Positions 46,929 through 55,364 of a stretch of 64,000 nt of DNA are shown here, piece after piece. The position numbers were made by a program, and so were the translations under genes. Origin of the DNA: Mesorhizobium sp. L2C084A000. GTDB lineage: Bacteria; Pseudomonadota; Alphaproteobacteria; Rhizobiales; Rhizobiaceae. The first letter of the stretch is position 1. Each line of letters begins with the position of its first letter. The stretch is taken from contig NZ_AYWX01000001.1 of the NCBI RefSeq assembly GCF_000502875.1, positions 1 through 64,000 of the forward strand. Direction: 5' to 3'. The notes under the pieces are model-generated. The model was not told the DNA's origin. It worked only from the letters and a program-made list of their open reading frames with translations, and did not search any database.

Positions 46929-47864
46929 TCAGATGCGCCCCAGGACGAAAGCGAGATAGAGCCCTAGGTTTCCGGAAACTGTCTGCCTATAGACGCCGCT
47001 TTGGCGCAAGCCCGCCAAACGCCGGAAAAGACCGCCGTTGCGCCCGCGGGTGAAAAGGTCGAGGCACGCCGTCGCGTCCTCGGTCAGGAGGTCGCGATTG
47101 AGGGCGAGACCGTCGAGGTTAAGGTCTGTCCAGCCGGCGAATTCCCCCTTGAACAGGCGGCCAAGCCGGGAGAACCTTGCTTTCCAGGACACGTTGGCGC
47201 CGACCAGGTTCGCCGCGTGCTGCCGGTAGCGCACCAGCGGCCGCGGATCGTAGCGGACGATGCCGCCGGCGGCGGTCACGATGAGATAGGCCCACCAGTC
47301 ATGGCTGACGAACCCGGTCCGCGTGGAGGCCCTGGCCAGCAGGTCGCGTGCCGCAGCGTTGAGCAGGATTGTGTTGCCGCCGGCGATGCTTTGCACAAGC
47401 GCGTTGCGAAAGGTTGGCGGCCGGGCAAACAGCGGCGAATGGCCGACAAGACTTCCTGTTTCCGTCATGGTGGCGGTTCGCGAACAAAACATCAGCGGGG
47501 TTTTCGCATCCTGGGTCCGCATCCAGCTGATGGCGCTCTCCAGCCTCTCGGTCTCCCAGATATCGTCCTGGTCGCAGAAGGCATAGCAGTCCGCCTCGAT
47601 GCGTCGGTCGACGATCATGGAGCGGAAATTGGCGGCGAAGCCTTGCCGCGGCCCCTCTACCAGCGTCATCCGACCTTTGGGCCGCCAGCGGGATTTCCAT
47701 GTCTCGATGATGGCGGTCGTGCCGTCGACGGAGCCATCGTCTGAAATCCACAGGTCGACCAGAGGGTGCGACTGCGCGAGCAGGGACTGCAGCTGTTCAT
47801 CGATGAAGGCCGCGCCATCCTTCGTGCCCATCAGGACCGCTATGCGCAGATCTGCTTTGCTCAC
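46929..47864 (-). CDS. Family 2 glycosyltransferase
   Basis: 311 residues from a GTG at 47864 (VSKADLRIAVLMGTKDGAAF); the frame upstream overlaps the dehydratase gene and has no suitable start. GT-A fold motifs: the nucleotide part WISDDGSVDGT (about 39-49), and the metal-binding region CYAFCDQDDIWE (about 91-102). These match rhamnosyltransferase-like GT2 enzymes (RfbF/WbbL type). The C-terminal 100 residues contain SHDWWAYLI and a basic amphipathic part. It lies 28 bp downstream of the 4,6-dehydratase gene on the same strand. Donor and acceptor are not known; dTDP-rhamnose is available from the rml genes in this window. Confidence 0.8.
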   Translation of the reverse strand: MSKADLRIAVLMGTKDGAAFIDEQLQSLLAQSHPLVDLWISDDGSVDGTTAIIETWKSRWRPKGRMTLVEGPRQGFAANFRSMIVDRRIEADCYAFCDQDDIWETERLESAISWMRTQDAKTPLMFCSRTATMTETGSLVGHSPLFARPPTFRNALVQSIAGGNTILLNAAARDLLARASTRTGFVSHDWWAYLIVTAAGGIVRYDPRPLVRYRQHAANLVGANVSWKARFSRLGRLFKGEFAGWTDLNLDGLALNRDLLTEDATACLDLFTRGRNGGLFRRLAGLRQSGVYRQTVSGNLGLYLAFVLGRI

Positions 47865-47892
47865 GACCAAGATCGCTTTCTGAATTCTGAAC

Positions 47893-49869
47893 CTAGCTCG
47901 CCTGCCCGGCCGTTTTCGGGATCGCGTCTTGACGTGCACTCTCCCTGGCCTTCTTGGCGCGGTCGAGACCTGCCAATGCGGCGAGCGCGGCAGCCTTGTC
48001 CTGGTTTTTCGCCGACTGCTGCAGCGCCGTGAGCGCGACCTGGACATCCGACCATTCCACGACGTCCGTGCTGAGGCCGAAAACCTTCGAGATGCCGAGT
48101 TCTACGAGTTCCTCGTCTTCGCCATGCAGCGTTTCGTGAAGTTTTTCGCCCGGCCTGATGCCGGTGAACCGGATCGCGATGTCCTTGTATGGGCTCTTTC
48201 CGGACAAGCGGATCATCGTTTCGGCCACTTCAAGGATCGGCACCGGCTTGCCCATGTCGAGCATATAGACGGCATAATCGTGTCCGCTCTGCCGCGACGC
48301 GGCATCGGCCGCCGACATGATGACGAGATCGACGGCTTCGGCCACGGTCATGAAATAGCGCGTCATGCGCCGGTCGGTGATGGTGACGGGCCCCCCAGCC
48401 TCGATTTGCGCCTGGAATATGGTCGCCACCGAACCATTGCTGCCGAAGACATTGCCGAACCGCACTGCAATGAACTTGGTGGCCGGGTCACGCCCGCCCG
48501 TCTGGCCATGCAAGGCGCTGATGATCTGTTCGGCGGCCCGCTTCGTCATGCCGAGCACTGATGAGGGATCCACCGCCTTGTCGCTCGATATCAGGACAAA
48601 TTGCGCAACCCCGCACTTGGCGGCAACTTCGGCGCAGACGAGCGTTCCGAAAATGTTGGTTTGAACGGCTGAATCCCAGTTTTCCTCGAGCAGCGGAACG
48701 TGCTTGAGCGCCGCGGCATGAAAGATGATGTCCGGCCGGAATTCCGTGACGACACGCGTTATCTGGCGCCGGTCCGCGACATCGACGATGCGGACCTTGA
48801 GCCGGTCATGGTCCTTCTCGTCAACATACTGGCTCAACTGGAAAATGCCGAACTCGGAGTTGTCGGCGACCAACACCGCCTCGGCTCCCAGTTCCAGCGA
48901 CCGCTTGACCAGCGTCTGGCCGATCGAACCGGCGCCGCCGGTCACCAGAACGCGTTTGCCGCTGACAAAGGCGCCGATGCGCTGGATGTCGGACGCGACC
49001 GCCGGACGGCGCAGGATCGTTTCCATCTCAACGGTGTCGAGAACCAGCTTTCCGTGCTGTTCCAGCTCCGAAAGGCCTGAGAACTGCACCACATTTATGT
49101 CGCCGTGCCGGGCAATGCGCACGAGTTCCGAATAGTCCTCGATTTCGTGCTCGGCGCCGCTGCCGAAAATCAGCAAGTCCAGGCTTTTGGTGCCGGTCGC
49201 ATAGTCTTCCAGGACATCGATCAGGCGCGGCATGGTCGCCACCACGGGAACACCTTGAATCCGCGTGCCCAACGGTGCGCCGCGCTCGGTCGCCATGATG
49301 CCGGCGATGGAATAGTCCGCCGGTTGCGCCGTGCGCGTGAAGCGAATGATCAGGTCGGCCTCGTCGAGCCGGCCGACGAACAGAGCGCGCTTGGCCTGCC
49401 TGATGTCGGTCTTGCGGCTCAGAATCCCCCAGCTCGCGCCGTCACGCAGGAAGCGGTAGAATAGCCGGGGTGCCGATATTATGGTGAAGGAGACGAGGAA
49501 GAAGACGATGAACTGACGCTCGTTGAGCCCCGCGACCGGCCGGTAAAACCGCAGCAGCAGCGACGCCACATAAAGAGTGAACGTCAAGATCGCGCAGCTC
49601 TTCAGGATGTTGAAAAAGTCCGGCGTCGAGGCGAAGCGCCAGACGGTGGTGTAGAGGCCACTGTAGCGGAACAGCAAATGGCTGATGACGACAATGCCCG
49701 CCCATGTCGCCAGACCCTCCTCGGAGAGCGCGTCGAACGAAAGATTCGACCGCGAAAGCACGAGGCTGAGTGCCACGGCGACCAGGACCATGACCACGTC
49801 CTGGACCATGATGAAGGCGCGCCGCATCTGTGGCCTGAGCCCGAACACAGCTTCGAGGTGGGAATTCAT
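47893..49869 (-). CDS. Membrane NDP-GlcNAc 4,6-dehydratase (WbpM/WreV-like)
   Basis: 658 residues. The N-terminal 150 residues contain four membrane helices, then a first Rossmann-like region and the SDR catalytic domain. The dinucleotide motif is VTGGAGSIGQTLVKRS near residue 308, and the active-site segment SSDKAVDPSSVLGMTKR near 426-442 has Met where classical SDRs have Tyr, which is normal for the WbpM/FlaA1 group. It converts UDP-GlcNAc to UDP-4-keto-6-deoxy-GlcNAc, the precursor of QuiNAc or FucNAc. It is followed 28 bp downstream by a GT2 gene. Together with the SDR at 45316 it would make UDP-QuiNAc. Confidence 0.9.
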   Translation of the reverse strand: MNSHLEAVFGLRPQMRRAFIMVQDVVMVLVAVALSLVLSRSNLSFDALSEEGLATWAGIVVISHLLFRYSGLYTTVWRFASTPDFFNILKSCAILTFTLYVASLLLRFYRPVAGLNERQFIVFFLVSFTIISAPRLFYRFLRDGASWGILSRKTDIRQAKRALFVGRLDEADLIIRFTRTAQPADYSIAGIMATERGAPLGTRIQGVPVVATMPRLIDVLEDYATGTKSLDLLIFGSGAEHEIEDYSELVRIARHGDINVVQFSGLSELEQHGKLVLDTVEMETILRRPAVASDIQRIGAFVSGKRVLVTGGAGSIGQTLVKRSLELGAEAVLVADNSEFGIFQLSQYVDEKDHDRLKVRIVDVADRRQITRVVTEFRPDIIFHAAALKHVPLLEENWDSAVQTNIFGTLVCAEVAAKCGVAQFVLISSDKAVDPSSVLGMTKRAAEQIISALHGQTGGRDPATKFIAVRFGNVFGSNGSVATIFQAQIEAGGPVTITDRRMTRYFMTVAEAVDLVIMSAADAASRQSGHDYAVYMLDMGKPVPILEVAETMIRLSGKSPYKDIAIRFTGIRPGEKLHETLHGEDEELVELGISKVFGLSTDVVEWSDVQVALTALQQSAKNQDKAAALAALAGLDRAKKARESARQDAIPKTAGQAS

Positions 49870-50167
49870 TGGACGGCACTAGACTCCAGGCTCAGGGGCA
49901 TCGACACCAGCGAGGTGCGACACGAAGATACTTCGCGACCGATCACCTTACTCAAGTGCCATCCCCGGCCCCCGCCGTGCTGTATCGCATACTGCGGGGG
50001 CGAGGGCATAGCCAGAGTTTTTTTCGGACAAGAAGCGTCCAGTGGAGAACATGGATCTTGCTCGGGCGGTTGCCGCAAAGTCAACATTATCAAAAGCTAA
50101 AGTAAGCTAGACAGCATGCGTTCAGTTTTGCCGCAGTTGACTCTGCTCCCCACCGCGTTACGACGCA
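49870..50167. other. Divergent intergenic region dehydratase / wzm
   Basis: 298 bp, less GC-rich near wzm. Frames within it are short and unsupported. It should carry divergent promoters; I could not define them. Confidence 0.35.
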
Positions 50168-51067
50168 ATGCGTTGCCATATGCCCATCGAAATGGCTATT
50201 AGAGACGGGCTTGGTGGTTCGCTATGGCCAGCGAAGAATAATGCGCCAGAACAACGGATTGCGATACTCCCAGCTATGATTGCGGCACTAAACGGCGCTT
50301 TTGACGACATCTCAAAGGCCATGAGATTACACCGGGTCTGGATTGCGCTTGCCCATGAGGACATCGGCGACCAGCACAGACGCACGACGCTCGGCCCGCT
50401 TTGGATGCTGGTCAATTATCTGGCATTCATCGGCACTTTCATCTTCGTTTTCAAGACCAAGGACACGGATTCGGCCGGATACACGGCCTATGCCTCGATC
50501 GGCCTAGTTGTCTGGTTCTACCTTATGGAGATGATCAGCCTGAGCGTGCCCCTGTTCTCGCGCGAAGCCAGTTTCATTCAAGGTACGAGGCTGCCACTCT
50601 TCGTGTATGTGATGCGGCTGACGGTGCAATGTATCATCCGAGCGAGCTATTCGGTCGCGGGTTGCATCGTCATCCTGCTGCTGAGCGGTTTGGGAATCAG
50701 CGCTGAGTGGCTTTTGTCGATCCCGGGGTTGTTGCTGATTGTGCTCGCGACCCCTGCAATCGTAATGGTTTTCGCATTCCTGGGCGCATTCTTTCCCGAT
50801 GCTCAGTTCATCGTCGGCAACATCATGCGAGTCGGCACGTTTCTTACGCCAGTCTTCTGGGCCTATCATGGGCAAGGCGGTATACAGAACTATGCCTATC
50901 ATTGGAATCCGTTCACATATTTCCTGGAAGTGGTGCGTGCGCCAATCGCGAGCGGCGAATTCCCAACCCATCCCTTTGTTGTGACAGCCTACATCTCCTT
51001 GGCTTTCTGGGCGGTTGCGTTGCTGCTGCTGGGCGGATATCGCAAGCGCGTCGTTTTCCTGATCTGA
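50168..51067 (+). CDS. wzm: Polysaccharide ABC exporter permease Wzm-type
   Basis: Up to 299 residues, with six predicted membrane helices. The family opening HEDIGDQHRRTTLGPLWML (about 62-80) and the closing NPFTYFLEVVRAPIASGEF, as in KpsM/Wzm/RfbA, are clear. It forms the inner-membrane channel that exports lipid-linked O-antigen or capsule. The N-terminus is uncertain: ATGs at 50168, 50180, 50192 and 50276 are in frame and none has a strong ribosome site; the last gives 263 residues, close to family length. It is followed 7 bp later by the ATPase gene. Confidence 0.9.
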   Translation: MRCHMPIEMAIRDGLGGSLWPAKNNAPEQRIAILPAMIAALNGAFDDISKAMRLHRVWIALAHEDIGDQHRRTTLGPLWMLVNYLAFIGTFIFVFKTKDTDSAGYTAYASIGLVVWFYLMEMISLSVPLFSREASFIQGTRLPLFVYVMRLTVQCIIRASYSVAGCIVILLLSGLGISAEWLLSIPGLLLIVLATPAIVMVFAFLGAFFPDAQFIVGNIMRVGTFLTPVFWAYHGQGGIQNYAYHWNPFTYFLEVVRAPIASGEFPTHPFVVTAYISLAFWAVALLLLGGYRKRVVFLI

Positions 51068-51074
51068 GCTCAAA

Positions 51075-51815
51075 ATGATTTCCATCAAGCTGGACAATGT
51101 CAGCCTCGCCTACCGCCTCTACGAAAAATTGACGCTTACGGCGCCTGACCGGCGCCTGGGTGGTCTTGGAGGCAAAATCGGACGATCCGGCGGCAAGCAG
51201 GTCGTGCAGGCGCTGGAAGATGTCAGCTTTGAACTCAAAGCGGGCGACCGTTTGGGCTTGGTCGGCCCAAACGGGGCCGGCAAGACGACACTGCTCAAGG
51301 TGTTGTACGGCATCTATCAGCCATCGGCCGGCACAGTAGCCATTGAAGGCAAAGTCGACGCTTTGTTCAACATCAACATAGGATTTCGCCCCGAAGCGAC
51401 GGGGCGGCGAAACATTGTTCTGAGGGGTTTGATCAGCGGGTGGACCGAGGCCGAGATCCAAGAAAAAATGCCGGAGATCATCGCCTTCAGCGAACTTGGC
51501 GACTTTATCGATGTCCCCTTCAAAACCTATAGCCAGGGTATGGCCGCTCGCCTTGCTTTCTCAGCGGCTACAGCCCTTGACCCCGAAATTCTGCTGATGG
51601 ACGAGTGGATCGGCGCCGGCGACGCCCAATTTCAAGAAAAAGCCAAGCGACGCATGGATGAACTGGCAGAGAAGGCAGGCATCATCGTCCTGGCGACCCA
51701 CAATGAGAGCCTGCTCGAAAGCGTATGTACGAAGAGAATGACGCTTAAGAACGGAAGGGTCGAAGCCTTCACGACGAAACCTGCAGAGAGGGCTGGAACG
51801 CGAGCTAAGTCTTAA
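51075..51815 (+). CDS. wzt: Polysaccharide ABC exporter ATPase Wzt-type
   Basis: 246 residues. Walker A GPNGAGKTT (about 67-75), the signature region TYSQGMAARLAFSAATA and Walker B EILLMDEWIGAGD fit the polysaccharide-export ATPases (Wzt/KpsT). The first 40 residues include a segment before the ABC core (LGGLGGKIGRSGGKQVVQAL) typical of this subfamily. It lacks the C-terminal carbohydrate-binding domain found in O9a-type Wzt (about 400 residues), so it is a short form not expected to need a terminal chain tag. Energises export through Wzm. Co-transcribed with wzm (7-bp gap). Confidence 0.92.
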   Translation: MISIKLDNVSLAYRLYEKLTLTAPDRRLGGLGGKIGRSGGKQVVQALEDVSFELKAGDRLGLVGPNGAGKTTLLKVLYGIYQPSAGTVAIEGKVDALFNINIGFRPEATGRRNIVLRGLISGWTEAEIQEKMPEIIAFSELGDFIDVPFKTYSQGMAARLAFSAATALDPEILLMDEWIGAGDAQFQEKAKRRMDELAEKAGIIVLATHNESLLESVCTKRMTLKNGRVEAFTTKPAERAGTRAKS

Positions 51816-51938
51816 GGTACTCTTCCCGGATACTATATGCTCGCAGTTCAGATTCCCAATTCGTCGCACCTGCTGCGGTTGAGTATGCCAACGTTGCGCC
51901 CTGTGGACGTTACTAAAATGAATTGCGCGCGCGATTGG

Positions 51939-53057
51939 TCAACTGCCTGCTAGAGATCGCCTGGACAAGCGTTTCGCGAGGCCCATGCCGGGCCGCTCGA
52001 TGTATCGATAGCTCACCAGCGCCAAAGGAATCAATACAGCAAGAGTGCAGATGGTCGAGACGAAGAACGGGACGGATGCGCCGCTGAATGCTGAATAGAT
52101 CGTGCGATACAGGCCGCACCTCTCCAAGCCGACCAGAACAACAGGGTGCCAGAGATAGAGGCTGAAGCTGGCGTTCCCGAGGGTCATTGCAACTCGGTTC
52201 ACGAACCATCTTGCCGGATGAAGAGAAACTCCGACTACTGCTCCAGCTAGAGCGACCGCCCACGCTACGCGCCCGCCTAAACCAGGGATGTAGGCAGAAA
52301 AGTCGATCAGGCCGATGACCGCCAATAAACTGACGCCAAATACTGCCTGACCGGCCAGAGGGGAGGTTTGACGAAGCTTAAGCCAAACGTGATATCCGGC
52401 TATGCCGGCTGCAAAATTCACCATGTGGCCAACCAGCGAATATCCACCAAATGCCGCGATTGGCCCTGTTGTCCCTTGGAACGCAGCATCCCAGCTAACT
52501 GTGACGAACACGACCACGGCTAGGAAGACCAGTGAGCGCGTAAGATCGGTCACTGCAAAAACCAGCAATGGCAGAATGGCATAGAAGGCCATTTCGATGC
52601 CGATCGTCCACGAGGCCATGACGTAGCCGGTCACATACTGGGGCGTCAGATTGAAGATGAACAGTGCAGAGCTGACGACGTACCCGAGAGCAAACGGCGA
52701 GGTGGGAAACTGCGCGGCGCCAAACATCCAGTAGAGTGGGAAATAGAACGCCATCATGAAATAAAACAGCGGCGCAATCCGAAGGAAGCGGCGCAAGTAG
52801 TATTCCCGCAGATCATCCCGCGAGCCAATCTTGCTGCTATAACCGACAAACAATCCGAAAGCGCTGACGATAAAGAACAGCGGCACGCCATAGCCAAAGT
52901 GCGATCGGACGAATCCTAGATAATGGGGAATCTCCAGCTTCGTGAGCCAGACCATGTGAAAGAGTACAATCGATAGCGCCGCGTAGCAGCGCATTGCAAG
53001 AAGGCCTGGCAGATCAATCCGCGCGGTCTTGTTTTCGGGGCGTATCTCCGTATTCAT
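51939..53057 (-). CDS. Acyltransferase 3 family membrane protein
   Basis: 372 residues from the ATG at 53057 (MNTEIRPENKTARIDLPGLL); an upstream frame to 53162 has no ribosome site. About ten membrane helices. Family marks are LLAMRCYAALSIVLFHMVW with the catalytic-type His in LFHM, then FFIVSAFGLFVGY and the arginine-rich EYYLRRFLRIAPLFYFMM; the end reads YRYIERPGM. OafA/ExoZ-type proteins add acetyl or other acyl groups to polysaccharide from cytoplasmic donors. It converges with wzt. Lower GC than the rml genes suggests exchange within the O-antigen region. Confidence 0.85.
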   Translation of the reverse strand: MNTEIRPENKTARIDLPGLLAMRCYAALSIVLFHMVWLTKLEIPHYLGFVRSHFGYGVPLFFIVSAFGLFVGYSSKIGSRDDLREYYLRRFLRIAPLFYFMMAFYFPLYWMFGAAQFPTSPFALGYVVSSALFIFNLTPQYVTGYVMASWTIGIEMAFYAILPLLVFAVTDLTRSLVFLAVVVFVTVSWDAAFQGTTGPIAAFGGYSLVGHMVNFAAGIAGYHVWLKLRQTSPLAGQAVFGVSLLAVIGLIDFSAYIPGLGGRVAWAVALAGAVVGVSLHPARWFVNRVAMTLGNASFSLYLWHPVVLVGLERCGLYRTIYSAFSGASVPFFVSTICTLAVLIPLALVSYRYIERPGMGLAKRLSRRSLAGS

Positions 53058-53390
53058 TCCGTCTCGCTTGTAACTCAAACCAACTCGTCCTACTGTCTGT
53101 CTGGGGTACCCGCGACCATTCGCTTTTCTTCGGCTCCGACCTAAGCTTTCACCGATCCCCATACACTCGCTGCCTCAACCGCCGCCGGCTTATTACCTCG
53201 GCACGTTCACGGCCTTTCGCAAGCTTGCATGAAAGCCGTCGCTGCCGCATGTCGCCATGTAATCGGGCTCCCGAAGATCGTTGGCAAGAGGTAGGTGTCC
53301 GAGGCCTTCCAATTGGGCTGTCCTTCCCGACCGAGTGCGAGAGCTACTTCAAAGCTGTAGAGTATAACACCGACTAAGCAGAAAAATTCT
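53058..53390. other. Intergenic stretch upstream of the acyltransferase
   Basis: 333 bp with no supported gene. It is flanked by two minus-strand genes, so it holds the acyltransferase promoter region and the 3' end of the methyltransferase transcript. The 127-residue plus-strand frame (52994-53377) has no coding signal. Confidence 0.35.
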
Positions 53391-54122
53391 TTAGCGGGCG
53401 TGTTTCCGTGCCAAATATACTTCTGTAAATTCGCCTACTATTCCGTGCCAGTGATCGTGAAAACGGCACACCTCGACGTCCATTCCTGACCACCGGTGGA
53501 TCAGTTCTGGAAGGTCATAGCCGTAGTGAAATGTTACCAGCGAACCAGCATCGCTAACCGGATTCCCATGATATTCCGGCTCGCCGGTGTGCTGGATCGT
53601 TCCGTCCGGCCTGTAGAGCGCACGGCGCTCACTGTCGATCTTGCCCTTGTAGGTGGGAACGGTGAACAGGTAAGCGCCGCCTGGTTTCAGGGTGCGGACA
53701 ATCTCCTTTGTCACCCGCTCCGGCATATTCACATGCTCCATGACATCAAGTGTAACGACGACATCGAAAGTCGCATCACCAAATGTCTGCGCCTCCAAGT
53801 TCTCGTTTCGGAAGCCCTTGACGGACGAGCCCAAACGCTCTCCGGGAAAGTACTGCGATTCAACATACCCGGCACATTCCCGCTTCAACTTCGGAGAAAT
53901 CCCGCGGGGAGTGGGAGAGGATTCATGAATAACAAGGTTGCGCCAACGAGGGATATGTCGCGTGAGCGTAAGAGCCAAAGCGCGCTCGCGCGGGATCGAT
54001 CCACATCTGGAGCAGAGCAGATGATCACGATACCAATCATAGTTGGCGGAAAACTCGACATTGGCTTCACAGATTGGGCAGTAACCTGCCCGGCGGTAAA
54101 CTGGATGAGAATCGGAATTCAT
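53391..54122 (-). CDS. Zn-ribbon class I SAM methyltransferase
   Basis: 243 residues. The N-terminus is a zinc-ribbon-like unit: CPIC at about 15-18 and CSRCG at about 37-41, followed by RERALALTLTRHI. The methyltransferase core is reduced at motif I, but ATFDVVVTLDVMEHVNMPE (about 117-135) and LKPGGAYLFTVPTYKG (about 144-159) are classic Methyltransf_11 elements. The C-terminal part has several His and Trp (FHDHWHG). It would methylate a sugar or lipid in polysaccharide synthesis; the substrate is unknown. It lies 75 bp downstream of the pyruvyltransferase-like gene on the same strand. Confidence 0.8.
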   Translation of the reverse strand: MNSDSHPVYRRAGYCPICEANVEFSANYDWYRDHLLCSRCGSIPRERALALTLTRHIPRWRNLVIHESSPTPRGISPKLKRECAGYVESQYFPGERLGSSVKGFRNENLEAQTFGDATFDVVVTLDVMEHVNMPERVTKEIVRTLKPGGAYLFTVPTYKGKIDSERRALYRPDGTIQHTGEPEYHGNPVSDAGSLVTFHYGYDLPELIHRWSGMDVEVCRFHDHWHGIVGEFTEVYLARKHAR

Positions 54123-54197
54123 GGAGCACCATCAGGATTTTCAAAAAACGAAGCCGTAAGCAGAATGCTGCTTCGGTACGAGCTCAGCTTCACGGTG

Positions 54198-55310
54198 CTA
54201 CTCTAGCCGGTGGGCAACCCCATTTTCCGAAAGGAATTGGGCAAAACGATCATATAGAACAGTGTACTTGCGCTGAAACTCATCATAGTTACCAGCCTGC
54301 ACAAGCTCGTGGACGTCCAATTGTCCCACTTTATCGACCGGGATGTGCGGGATGCTCATAAGTTCCGCCATTTCCGTCGTCCTCGAATCATGGGAAATTA
54401 TGGTTGCAGGAACACCGTTGGTTAATGCGATCAGGTTTCCATGGAAGCGCGTTCCTACCGAATAGTCAAACTTCGAGATGTACGCATCCCACTCTGCCAG
54501 ATCAAAGAACATTTTTGCGTCCTCTTTGACGTGCTTTACATAGAGCGACGGATCCATTTCCATGTTCATCTGCCCGAGCACTGCCTGGGCGACCTCAAAA
54601 TCATCTTCTCTCCCATCTCTGGAAAGTAGCATTTTCATTTCCGGTTCTTCGTTCTGAAGAACATATGGATATTTTTTATGAGCGGATAATTTCAAAAGAT
54701 CAGCTTCAACGCGCCGGGCAGCTTCGGGATTGGCCGAATGAAGAAATACGTTGCGTGATCCGTTCACTGCAACTCTCAGTTCGGCGTCTCTTCCTGGCCT
54801 CTTTATCTTCAAGTCCGGACGCAATTTGCGAAACAAACTTGGGCATCCAACCTCTTTGACGTTCTTTATCGCAAAGTCATTCATGACTTCAGCCGTAAAA
54901 TGGCCACGCACGCCCACGGTCTTGCTGCGTTCCGATATGATACGAAGGAAGCGTTTACTGCCCTCTGGGATATCTGTGACTTTGTCACCGATGATAGAAG
55001 CTTGCGCCCCGAGGCCGGCAACCAGGCATGGCAGCTTGGTCGGCTCGATAAAGTCAGCCAAATAGGACAAATCAAAATTTTTGAAAATGAAATTCGCTGC
55101 GGCGATAGCAATGATGTCGAAACGTTCGTTTGCTTCTTGCGGGGAATAGCCCAACCCCTGACCGAACTCTTCAAAGCGAAGTTCCTCGAATAGAGACTGC
55201 CCTATCAGAAGGTTTCCGGTGTTGTATCCAATGATTTCGAATTTCTTTTCAAAAGCAATCTGCGGATCAGGATGCGGAGCTATTGGCGCTCCCAGAAAAA
55301 GAACTCTCAC
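54198..55310 (-). CDS. Polysaccharide pyruvyltransferase family protein
   Basis: 370 residues starting at GTG (55310) with GAGGAG 6 nt upstream. The domain of the PS_pyruv_trans family is recognised by GYNTGNLLIGQSLFEEL near the N-terminus, SERSKTVGVRGHFTAEVM in the middle and the late motif DYSVGTRFHGNLIALTNGVP (about 281-300) with the conserved RFHG. These GT-B fold enzymes transfer pyruvate from PEP as a ketal to sugars. Many members are divergent, so the exact reaction is uncertain. GC content is visibly lower than in the flanking rml genes. It is 54 bp downstream of the giant gene. Confidence 0.85.
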   Translation of the reverse strand: MRVLFLGAPIAPHPDPQIAFEKKFEIIGYNTGNLLIGQSLFEELRFEEFGQGLGYSPQEANERFDIIAIAAANFIFKNFDLSYLADFIEPTKLPCLVAGLGAQASIIGDKVTDIPEGSKRFLRIISERSKTVGVRGHFTAEVMNDFAIKNVKEVGCPSLFRKLRPDLKIKRPGRDAELRVAVNGSRNVFLHSANPEAARRVEADLLKLSAHKKYPYVLQNEEPEMKMLLSRDGREDDFEVAQAVLGQMNMEMDPSLYVKHVKEDAKMFFDLAEWDAYISKFDYSVGTRFHGNLIALTNGVPATIISHDSRTTEMAELMSIPHIPVDKVGQLDVHELVQAGNYDEFQRKYTVLYDRFAQFLSENGVAHRLE

Positions 55311-55364
55311 TAAAATCTCCTCGACGCTCTGTAGACATCTAATTCTCCACAGCCACCAACGTCG

